Source: Anaerolineae bacterium
GTDB lineage: Bacteria > Chloroflexota > Anaerolineae > Aggregatilineales > Phototrophicaceae
DNA: 64,000 bases
NCBI GenBank assembly: GCA_022842885.1
Contig: JALHOR010000002.1
Span: forward strand, 52,127 to 116,126
Reading direction: 5' to 3'
The first letter of the stretch is position 1; each line of letters opens with the position of its first letter. The notes below the pieces were generated by a model, which saw only the letters and a list, made by a program, of their open reading frames with translations, ran no database searches and had not been told where the DNA came from. Positions 8,584 to 16,042 of the stretch are shown here, one piece after another. Position numbers and translations under genes: made by a program.

Positions 8584-9897
8584 ATGATTCAGTTTCGTGA
8601 GTTGAGTCGTCTGTCTGCCGAAGAAAAAGCACGCATCATGCGCCGTGCTGAACAAGATATTCGTAATCTGCTGCCGCTGGCGCAAGAAGTGATAGACCGT
8701 GTACGAACCGAAGGGGATGCAGCGGTTGTAGATTATGCCCGGCGGTTTGATGCTAAAAATTTTGAGGCGCCGATGTTGCGGGCAACGCCGGAGCATTTTG
8801 CAGCGGCGCGGTCGCGGGTGAGTGCCGAAGTAATTGCCGCGATTGAATTGGCACATGAGAATATTGCAACGTTTCACCACGAACAATTGCCCGAAAAAAT
8901 GTGGTTTACTGAAGTGAAACCGGGCATTATGGCAGGCGAAAAAATCTCGCCAATTGCCAGTGTTGGACTCTATGTGCCACGCGGCAAAGGGGCTTTTCCA
9001 TCAGTGATGCTCATGTTGGCAACCCCGGCAAAAGCCGCTGGTGTGCCGCGTATTGTGGTGGTCACACCCCCTACGCCCGAAGGTACACCCGATGATGCCT
9101 CATTGGTGGCTGCCGAAATTTGTGGTGTAGATGAAGTTTATGTTGTGGGTGGGATGCAAGCCGTCGCAGCGTTGGCATATGGCACGGAAACGATACCGAA
9201 AGTGAATAAGATTATTGGACCCGGCAGCAGTTACGTCTCGGCGGCAAAACGCTTGCTCTACGGCGTCGTGGATGTTGGTTTGCCCGCAGGTCCCAGCGAA
9301 TCCATTATTTTGTGCGATGAACATGCTGACCCTCGTTTGGCAGCATTGGATTTGTTGGTCGAATCTGAACATGGACCCGATTCAGCGGGAACATTGGTCA
9401 CGCACAGCCGCGCTGTTGCCGAAAAAGCCCTCGAAATTTTACCGCAATATATCGCCGAATTACCCGAATGGCGGCGCAAATTTGTGGAAACGGTGCTATC
9501 CAATTACGGCGGCATCCTGCTCACCAATAGTCTGGAAGAATCGATTCAATTTGTGAACGATTATGCGCCGGAACATTTGGAAGTATTGGTCAAAGACCCC
9601 TTCATCGTGCTAAATAAATTGCAAAATGCGGGCGAAATTTTGCTTGGTGAAATGACGCCGATTCCGACAGCAAATTATGCGTTGGGATTGAATGCGATTT
9701 TGCCAACAGGGGGATTCGCTAAAACATTCTCATCCGTCAGCGTTTGGGATTTCCTCAAGCGTACCGGCGTTGGTTATCTCTCGCGTGAGGGCTATGATTC
9801 ATTGCAAGGGGCAGTCGCAACGCTGGCAGATTATGAAGATTTCCCGGCACACGCGCTGGCAATCCGCAAACGCAATCAAATTTTAGGCATCGAATAA
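8584..9897 (+). CDS. hisD: Histidinol dehydrogenase
   Basis: 437 residues from the ATG at 8584, which has GAGGTG upstream. The frame is open from 8428, but that part overlaps the sulfolipid gene and does not resemble HisD. Signature blocks are present: IIGPGSSYVSAAKRLLYG, GLPAGPSESIILCDE, LLVESEHGPDSAGT and YAPEHLEV, covering the zinc and catalytic Glu-His residues. It performs the last two oxidations of histidine synthesis. It lies apart from hisG and hisZ, which are on the other strand about 2 kb away. Confidence 0.95.
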   Translation: MIQFRELSRLSAEEKARIMRRAEQDIRNLLPLAQEVIDRVRTEGDAAVVDYARRFDAKNFEAPMLRATPEHFAAARSRVSAEVIAAIELAHENIATFHHEQLPEKMWFTEVKPGIMAGEKISPIASVGLYVPRGKGAFPSVMLMLATPAKAAGVPRIVVVTPPTPEGTPDDASLVAAEICGVDEVYVVGGMQAVAALAYGTETIPKVNKIIGPGSSYVSAAKRLLYGVVDVGLPAGPSESIILCDEHADPRLAALDLLVESEHGPDSAGTLVTHSRAVAEKALEILPQYIAELPEWRRKFVETVLSNYGGILLTNSLEESIQFVNDYAPEHLEVLVKDPFIVLNKLQNAGEILLGEMTPIPTANYALGLNAILPTGGFAKTFSSVSVWDFLKRTGVGYLSREGYDSLQGAVATLADYEDFPAHALAIRKRNQILGIE

Positions 9898-9909
9898 TCC
9901 ACACATGAA

Positions 9910-9927
9910 AGGGCGCAATCGCGCCCT
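9910..9927 (+). terminator. Hairpin after hisD
   Basis: A 7-bp GC-rich stem (AGGGCGC / GCGCCCT, loop AATC) starts 13 bases after the hisD stop. No T tract follows, so it may be a processing or attenuating hairpin and not a full terminator. Confidence 0.45.
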
Positions 9928-9946
9928 GATAACTCTCAAAAAGCCT

Positions 9947-11188
9947 ATGACCGATACACTCCAAAAAATCCGTGATTTGCAGTTCAGCGATAAGCCAACT
10001 GCCGAAGCCTTGCTCATTACTTTTTTGCGGCAAAATACGCCGTTTGACGTGCTGCACGTAGAACTCACGCCCAAAGCGATTTCGCTCAATTCCTTCAACG
10101 GTTTTATGACGCTGCGCGATAACACCCGTTATTTTTTTAAGACGCATACTGAATCGAACACGGTCATTGATGAATACTACAATGCCGAACTACTGGCAAA
10201 TGCGGGGTATCCCATCATTCAGCCGATTTATAAATCCACTGAACCGGGCAAACAAATCCTGATTTACGAAGTGATTCCAGACAAGTCGGTTTTTGACATC
10301 GCGTGGGATATTGAGAATGGCGATGATACCCATTTTGCTGCATTGACCGAAGCGCAGCACAAAGCCGATGATGATTTGCTGTTTTTATATAGGCGTACCC
10401 ACCGCATTAAAAAATATGAACAGGTTGATTCGTCGCCGATTCACCAGCTTTTTTATCATCGCTTGGTTGGGGGGCGGTTGGATAATTTTTATGGGGCATT
10501 ATCCGGCGACAAACATAAATTTTTTCATCTGCCACACGGTCAAGTCAGCACTGCCGAAGTACGCCGCGTGCGCTGGGTGATTAACGGGCAAGTCTATCAT
10601 GAAACGTTGAATCACATTATTTTACGGGCTATTGACCAATTGCGCCCCAAAGATAATCAGCAAGAAACCATCATTGGGCATGGCGACGCGCATAATGGCA
10701 ATGTCTTTTTTCGTGCAGATGAACACAGCTTATTGTATTTTGACCCGGCGTTTGCTGGCGAACATCATCCATTGCTAGATTTGACAAAACCGCTATTTCA
10801 TAATGTTTTTGCTATGTGGATGTACTTCCCACAAGAGATGCAAACAAAAACGCAAATTTCGCTGGAAATTAAAGACGACACTTGGTACGTGAATTATGTA
10901 TATCCGCTGCACCCGGTGCGCCAAATGTTTTTGGAGAGCAAAATCAATCGGGTGCTTGCGCCATATTTGGCAGCGAATTATACGAAGGATGATTGGCGCA
11001 TATTCTTAAAATCGGCGTTGTTTTGCTGCCCATTTTTGACGATGAATTTGGCTGATAATGAGCGTTTTCCACCAGAAATCAGTTTATTGGGTTTGGCAAT
11101 GTCTATCGAGATGGGTGCGGAAAGCCACGAAAAACGCAGCTTGATAGATAAAATTTTGGATGATGTTGAATTGCCTAAAACATCATAA
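9947..11188 (+). CDS. Aminoglycoside-phosphotransferase-like kinase
   Basis: About 413 residues from the ATG at 9947. The in-frame ATG at 9905 lies directly before the post-hisD hairpin, so it is less likely. The C-terminal half contains the APH/choline-kinase catalytic signature GHGDAHNGNVFF followed by LLYFDPAFAGEHHPLLDL, giving catalytic Asp and metal-binding Asn/Asp. The N-lobe has FFKTHTES at the likely ATP lysine. The substrate cannot be told; this superfamily includes small-molecule and antibiotic kinases. It is downstream of hisD and convergent with hisG. Confidence 0.7.
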   Translation: MTDTLQKIRDLQFSDKPTAEALLITFLRQNTPFDVLHVELTPKAISLNSFNGFMTLRDNTRYFFKTHTESNTVIDEYYNAELLANAGYPIIQPIYKSTEPGKQILIYEVIPDKSVFDIAWDIENGDDTHFAALTEAQHKADDDLLFLYRRTHRIKKYEQVDSSPIHQLFYHRLVGGRLDNFYGALSGDKHKFFHLPHGQVSTAEVRRVRWVINGQVYHETLNHIILRAIDQLRPKDNQQETIIGHGDAHNGNVFFRADEHSLLYFDPAFAGEHHPLLDLTKPLFHNVFAMWMYFPQEMQTKTQISLEIKDDTWYVNYVYPLHPVRQMFLESKINRVLAPYLAANYTKDDWRIFLKSALFCCPFLTMNLADNERFPPEISLLGLAMSIEMGAESHEKRSLIDKILDDVELPKTS

Positions 11189-11208
11189 GGACACGGCACA
11201 GCGTGTCC
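11189..11208. terminator. Hairpin between convergent genes
   Basis: Stem GGACACG/CGTGTCC with loop GCACAG lies immediately after the kinase stop and 14 bases before the hisG stop. The T tracts are poor on both sides, so its strength is uncertain. Confidence 0.35.
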
Positions 11209-11221
11209 CGTCAAAATGCCT

Positions 11222-12286
11222 TTAACCGAGCATTTCCAGCAATTTTTGATATGTTTCGGATTGTTCCATGAAGATATAGCGCACAGGCAACGCCGTCGCA
11301 TTAGTTCCACCAATCAAGCGCAAATATTCAATGGCTGGCAAGAGATTTTTTTGCCCAATACCAATCGTGACGGTGTACCAAGTGCCATTGCTATCGCCCC
11401 GGTGGGTGCTGTAAATCGGGGCAACGGTGGGTCCCAATAAGCCGCGTGTCAGCGGATTTTGGGCGATAAGTGCTGTGACGGCTTCTGCTGATTCACCGCG
11501 TACATCTACCGTAAGCTGATAAAAATTACGCGCCGTCAATGCCGCATCAATATATTCGCACATCACACGCACAGTTGGCAGTGCCGCTGGATGCTGTTTA
11601 AGAATACGCCGATTGCCAATCAAGCAAGATTGCGCTTCGATAACGGTACCGTCTTCAATCTGTTTGAGATGGTTTTCGCGTAGCGTTGTACCTGTTTGGG
11701 TCAAATCTACAATAATATCGGCATAACCAATCGTCGGCGCGGCTTCAATTGAGCCTTCAGCATTCACCAATGTAAAATGATGAATTTGGTGGCGGTGCAA
11801 AAATTGTCGGGTGAGTCCAGTATATTTGGTAGCAATCCGCAAATTGCGCCCTTTGTTTTCGCGGAAGTCCAGCGCAATTTCAGCTAAATCACCCATATTT
11901 TCGACATCTACCCACGCTTCGGGAACAGCCACCACGAGGCTGCAATGCCCATAACCAAGCGCATTATGAATCACAATCAAATCATCGTGGGGGTGTTCAT
12001 AAACCACATCCAACCCAGAGATGCCAAACGTGGCAGTGCCATCGGCAACTTTATAGACAATATCAGTTACACGCTGATATAACACTTCAATATCTGGCAG
12101 CATCCCAATTGTGCCAGTATATTGGCGTGGGTTAAGTCGGTTGACTTTTAGACCGCAATCCTTCAAAAAATTTTCTGTGGGTTCAGCAATCGCGCCTTTG
12201 CTCGGCAGCGCCAAAATCAATCGTTCCGCCACGCCCTTTGTCCTTGATGTATAGAGTCTGTTTTTATCCACATTGTGCGCCGACAA
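11222..12286 (-). CDS. hisG: ATP phosphoribosyltransferase, long form
   Basis: 354 residues if the TTG at 12286 is used; a GTG at 12271 is an alternative. The catalytic domain has LILALPSKG and the PRPP site VDLTQTGTTLRENHLKQIE. After about residue 245 there is a C-terminal regulatory domain (GPTVAPIYST, then AIEYLRLIGGTNATALPV) that marks the long, normally self-sufficient and histidine-inhibited form. It catalyses the first step of histidine synthesis. It is 7 bases downstream of a hisZ-like gene, an unusual partner for a long-form HisG. Confidence 0.88.
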   Translation of the reverse strand: MSAHNVDKNRLYTSRTKGVAERLILALPSKGAIAEPTENFLKDCGLKVNRLNPRQYTGTIGMLPDIEVLYQRVTDIVYKVADGTATFGISGLDVVYEHPHDDLIVIHNALGYGHCSLVVAVPEAWVDVENMGDLAEIALDFRENKGRNLRIATKYTGLTRQFLHRHQIHHFTLVNAEGSIEAAPTIGYADIIVDLTQTGTTLRENHLKQIEDGTVIEAQSCLIGNRRILKQHPAALPTVRVMCEYIDAALTARNFYQLTVDVRGESAEAVTALIAQNPLTRGLLGPTVAPIYSTHRGDSNGTWYTVTIGIGQKNLLPAIEYLRLIGGTNATALPVRYIFMEQSETYQKLLEMLG

Positions 12287-12293
12287 GCAATAT

Positions 12294-13427
12294 TCAGTCT
12301 TCAGCCAATTCTTTTAGCAAGCGATTCAGATAAAAGGCGAAGCCCGCCGCAGGTGTTTTTTGCCCACCTAATAAACCAATGAGTTCATCATAGCGCCCAC
12401 CGCCGGCAACATATTCGCCGCTGCTGGCACGGATGCCAAAAACAATACCCGTATAATATTCCCAATTGCGCGCCAAATTAGGCTGAATCAGGATATTATC
12501 AGCGGCGGTTTTTTGTTGAACTTGCTCAATCGTTTGCCGCCATTCGGTGAGTAAGTTTTGACCCACAATATCATCGGATTCGATAAAGCGGGCAATTTGC
12601 TCGAAGGCACTTGGGATTTCTGCTCGGATATTGACCCATGCTTCCAGAAAATCCACTGCTGCTACAATTTGATGATGTTCTAAAGCCCGTTGACGCTTTT
12701 GCAGAACGCGCAGGGCGATTTCTTTGCGGGTGCGTCCTCCCATGGTTGTGCCATACTGTGTTGAATCCAGCAGAACATCCAACATGCGTTGCGTGCCATC
12801 TGTGGAAAATGTTTCTGTCAGCGGTGTTTCTTCGCTGATTTGCGCCAACACACGATTAATTTGTTCCAGTGCATGTGCTTTGCCTTGGTCAGGATTGGTG
12901 AGTATTTCACGCTGCGCTAATAATAATCGGGCAGTACGGCTATCTAATCCAAAACGCCCTAACAGATGCGATTGTAAGCCCACATGCCCACTGACCAGAT
13001 GCCACTGCTGTAATCCGGTTTTGCGGGTACTTTCAGCTAACAGTGCCATCACTTCGGCTTCGGCGGCATTGCCTGCTTGCCCAATGTGTTCAACACCGAT
13101 GCTATGCTGCTGAAAATTTGCGGTAGTGTTATCGGCGTCATCAGCAAAAGTGACGCCCGCAAACTGCCAGCGCACGGTTTGTCCGGCGTAGTGTGCGTTA
13201 TAATGCCGGGCAGCGGCGGCAGTAAATTCTGGGCGTAGTGCCAATAATCGCCCACGATGCTCAAACGTAAACATGCGGTCAATAATTTTATCGCCAGCGC
13301 GAGTTAAAAAAACATCGGCGCTTTCTATCATCGGGATTTCAATCAAGTCATAACCGGACTGCGCGATAAAATCGAGCAGCCGATTTTCAAGGTGGCGAAT
13401 ACGATACGCCATAGAGAGAGCAACCAA
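12294..13427 (-). CDS. hisZ: HisZ-like ATP phosphoribosyltransferase regulatory subunit
   Basis: About 377 residues, related to histidyl-tRNA synthetase. Class II motif 2 (RFxGxxF-like, VRWQFAGVTF), a variant histidine-A loop (RNWEYYTGIVFG) and motif 3 (GGGRYDELIGLLGG) are visible. The protein stops soon after motif 3, so the anticodon-binding domain of true HisRS is absent, which points to HisZ. The start chosen is the TTG at 13427, six bases after AGGAG; the ATG at 13412 is too far from that site. It heads the hisZ-hisG operon. Confidence 0.8.
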   Translation of the reverse strand: MVALSMAYRIRHLENRLLDFIAQSGYDLIEIPMIESADVFLTRAGDKIIDRMFTFEHRGRLLALRPEFTAAAARHYNAHYAGQTVRWQFAGVTFADDADNTTANFQQHSIGVEHIGQAGNAAEAEVMALLAESTRKTGLQQWHLVSGHVGLQSHLLGRFGLDSRTARLLLAQREILTNPDQGKAHALEQINRVLAQISEETPLTETFSTDGTQRMLDVLLDSTQYGTTMGGRTRKEIALRVLQKRQRALEHHQIVAAVDFLEAWVNIRAEIPSAFEQIARFIESDDIVGQNLLTEWRQTIEQVQQKTAADNILIQPNLARNWEYYTGIVFGIRASSGEYVAGGGRYDELIGLLGGQKTPAAGFAFYLNRLLKELAED

Positions 13428-13463
13428 GAATGTCTCCTGTAACAGCAAATGATACGCGGCAAT

Positions 13464-13491
13464 ATGATAGCGGGCTTTAGATGGTGTGCAA
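13464..13491 (-). promoter_or_regulatory. Promoter of hisZ-hisG
   Basis: Minus strand: TTGCAC (13491-13486), spacer 16, TATCAT (13469-13464), placed about 37 bases before the hisZ start. Confidence 0.55.
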
Positions 13492-13494
13492 TGG

Positions 13495-13523
13495 TGCGAA
13501 ATAAAAACGCTCCCGAAGGAGCG
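13495..13523 (-). terminator. Terminator of the first L,D-transpeptidase gene
   Basis: On the minus strand the stem CGCTCC/GGAGCG (13508-13523, loop TTCG) is followed by TTTTTATTT. This is a standard Rho-independent terminator placed 27 bases after the stop. Confidence 0.8.
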
Positions 13524-13549
13524 CCAATTTTTCTAGGTTGGAATCGGGT

Positions 13550-14608
13550 TTAATAGGTGCCGGTGCTAAAAACATGCACGCTGGGTCCCAAAGCATCCAG
13601 TGCAGCATCCGCACCCATGAATGCGGCAACTTGGTCATACAACCATTTGGCATCGGTGATATTGATATTGACACAACCGTGACTCCGGCGATAGCCAAAG
13701 CCATCATGCCAATAAGCGCCGTGCAATGCCCGCCCGCTATCAAAAAACATTGTCCATGGCACTTCTTCCAAGAAGTAATAATCATCGCCCACCTTGCCCC
13801 ACGTCATATCTTCGCGTTCTGAACGCAAGAAGATATTAAAAGTGCCTTCATAAGTGGGCCAGCGTGGCAAACCCGTTGAAACCAATGTTGCAAAAACAGG
13901 TTTTGCGCCACGATACATCACAATCACTTGCTCGTATAAATCAATGCCAAACCATAAATCAGTATTCACGGCTTCGGGCGCGGCTGCCAACGGCAAAATT
14001 CGGGCGACATTGTATTGATGTACCCATTGATTCGCGCCAATTTGATACCAATTGAAGCCATAGACCACTTCGGTGGCATAAATTTTGAGCAGTTGATAAC
14101 GTTCAATTTTATCTTCGGGTTTGCCTTCTTGGAGGTGTTCTACACCCGGTTTAGGGCTGGCATACACACTTTCCAATGCCCATGCCAACACATAGGGCAG
14201 CGATTCTTCTGGCAAAAAGACGCCCGTAAAATTCGAGACAACGCTGTTCACATCTTGCAGATAATCCGTTGGAATCCACTCGTTGGCATTGATGCGTGTC
14301 CAACCATCCACATCGCTGATTGCCGTTACAAAATTGAAGCCGTTGGGCATCCCGCGTGCCACATAACCGCGCGGACTCTGATAAATGTCATTATCGCCCA
14401 ACACACGCATATAACGGCGGTCATGCATCAAATGGCGGTCTGGCTCAGGGCGCATGAATTCTACCTCTGGCAAAGCGGCAATTTCGGCTGCGCTTAAGCC
14501 AGCAGGTGGCTCTAAATTGGTATCGGTATTTTCGGCTGTATCTTGTGCCACTGCCGCCGGAATGAGGATGACGAGCAGTGCAATCAGCCATAGTCCTACA
14601 TGTTTCAT
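13550..14608 (-). CDS. Secreted L,D-transpeptidase (YkuD family)
   Basis: 352 residues. A signal peptide (MKHVGLWLIALLVILIP, then AAVAQD) precedes a region of about 200 residues of unknown role and a C-terminal YkuD catalytic domain. Its active site is HGAYWHDGFGYRRSHGCVNI, with the catalytic Cys in SHGC. Such enzymes make 3-3 peptidoglycan crosslinks or attach proteins to the wall. GAGG lies before the ATG. It is paralogous to the gene at 14773 over its full length, so the pair arose by tandem duplication. Confidence 0.9.
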   Translation of the reverse strand: MKHVGLWLIALLVILIPAAVAQDTAENTDTNLEPPAGLSAAEIAALPEVEFMRPEPDRHLMHDRRYMRVLGDNDIYQSPRGYVARGMPNGFNFVTAISDVDGWTRINANEWIPTDYLQDVNSVVSNFTGVFLPEESLPYVLAWALESVYASPKPGVEHLQEGKPEDKIERYQLLKIYATEVVYGFNWYQIGANQWVHQYNVARILPLAAAPEAVNTDLWFGIDLYEQVIVMYRGAKPVFATLVSTGLPRWPTYEGTFNIFLRSEREDMTWGKVGDDYYFLEEVPWTMFFDSGRALHGAYWHDGFGYRRSHGCVNINITDAKWLYDQVAAFMGADAALDALGPSVHVFSTGTY

Positions 14609-14721
14609 CGTATCTGCCTCAAAAAATTATCCGCCTAATTGATAGTTAAACGTATTTTGTGTTAAGACACAAGTACGCCACCATGACGATTGCCTGACGC
14701 TGAAGCTGTGCATTAAGCAAA

Positions 14722-14746
14722 CACAGCACCCAAATTGGATGCTGTG
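14722..14746 (-). terminator. Probable terminator of the second L,D-transpeptidase gene
   Basis: Minus strand: stem CACAGCATCC / GGGTGCTGTG with one wobble pair, then TTTGCTT. It lies 27 bases after the stop at 14773. Confidence 0.5.
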
Positions 14747-14772
14747 CAAAAAACACAAGAACGTAGGAGAGT

Positions 14773-15825
14773 TTAATCGTAAGTGCCGCTGCTGAAAACG
14801 TAGACACCCAAATCTTTATCCCCCTCAACCGTGGTATCAAGTTCGCTGATAGACCAATTGTAGAGCCAATTGGCATCCGTGAGGGATAGATTGACACAAC
14901 CATGACTATGCCGATAACCAAAGCCATCGTGCCAATACGTGCCATGTAGCGCCACATCTTCGTTAAAGAACATGTTCCATGGCACATCTTGCAGATAATA
15001 AAAATCAGGCTGTCCAAAAGCGCCACTCATCACGATGCGTTCAGCCCGTAAATAGACATGGAAAATACCTTCTGGTGTTGCCCACTGGGGCAATCCTGAA
15101 GCAATTAGGGTTGCAAACACCGGTGTATCGCCGTCATATGCAATCATCACTTGCTCATACAAATCCACACTGACCCATTTTTGGGATTCAACACCCTCTG
15201 GTTTGGTAACTGGGGCAATTTTGGCAACATTATATTGATGCACCCATTGATTTTCCCCGATTTGATACCAGCGTTTGTCATCCAATTCAACATAAGTGAA
15301 AAGGTTGACCAGTGTATAGCGTTCCAAAAGTGGATTAGTTGGTGCTTCAGCTTCGCCCGCATTCAGGCTGGGGCGCACCCGCTGCACAACCCATGCGACT
15401 GTAAACGGTAGGGGTTCTTCTGGTAGCAACACGCCGCCAAACCGCGAGATTTTGACATTGGAACTGAGCGATTCCGCAGAGAGCCAACGATTCACGCCGA
15501 CTTGGGTATAGCCATTCTGGTTTTGACCGCCTGTAACGAAGTTAAACCCTATTCCCATGTTTTCTGTCATTGCGCCGCCGGGCGAATCATAAAATGCCAA
15601 ATCGCCCAACACCCGCCGATATGCCCGATTGAAAACACTTTCATCACCGGGAGTAACAACTGTCACATTCGGGATAAGATTTGCCCGCAAGACCTCTAAT
15701 GAAACACCCGCATCTTTTTCATGCGGCGACGCTGGCACAGCCGCGACAAATCCAAAAACTTGCTGCATCGGTATTATCAACAGCAATAAAACACAGACCA
15801 ATAACAGGCGACGCGCCAAACTCAT
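14773..15825 (-). CDS. Secreted L,D-transpeptidase (YkuD family), paralog
   Basis: 350 residues with a signal peptide (ARRLLLVCVLLLLIIPMQQ) and a C-terminal YkuD domain. The active-site block HGTYWHDGFGYRHSHGCVNL is intact. The middle regions of the two paralogs also match (for example INANEW/VNRWLS, QIGENQWVHQYNVA), so they share the same N-terminal architecture. The ribosome site is TGAGG. Each paralog has its own terminator, so they may be expressed separately. Both probably act on peptidoglycan outside the membrane. Confidence 0.9.
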   Translation of the reverse strand: MSLARRLLLVCVLLLLIIPMQQVFGFVAAVPASPHEKDAGVSLEVLRANLIPNVTVVTPGDESVFNRAYRRVLGDLAFYDSPGGAMTENMGIGFNFVTGGQNQNGYTQVGVNRWLSAESLSSNVKISRFGGVLLPEEPLPFTVAWVVQRVRPSLNAGEAEAPTNPLLERYTLVNLFTYVELDDKRWYQIGENQWVHQYNVAKIAPVTKPEGVESQKWVSVDLYEQVMIAYDGDTPVFATLIASGLPQWATPEGIFHVYLRAERIVMSGAFGQPDFYYLQDVPWNMFFNEDVALHGTYWHDGFGYRHSHGCVNLSLTDANWLYNWSISELDTTVEGDKDLGVYVFSSGTYD

Positions 15826-16042
15826 CGTACAACCTCATCACTCCAAATGGACTTTTGTTTCATTATGCGGGAAAATTTCTTACGAATCCAGTACAGAACC
15901 TGACGTTATTCCTACTCTCGTCATAAAAGGGTTTGTTTTGTTGCCGAATACGCGGCATAGATTTATACTTTGCAGTAGTGATTGTAATTTAAATTGTATC
16001 CTGCATCCTAGCGGGCAGGACTTATACCTACAGGGGGTCTTT
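15826..16042. promoter_or_regulatory. Divergent intergenic region
   Basis: 217 bases between the L,D-transpeptidase and SH3-repeat genes. A frame remains open through it on the plus strand, but its translation does not look like protein and lacks a ribosome site. A small hairpin CCTGC...GCAGG lies at about 16001-16020, just before the GGGGG ribosome site. No convincing promoter boxes were found. Confidence 0.3.

Noticed and set aside
15629..16042. Upstream extension of the SH3-repeat protein
   Set aside because: The frame overlaps the start of the divergent L,D-transpeptidase gene, and the signal peptide and ribosome site are at 16043.
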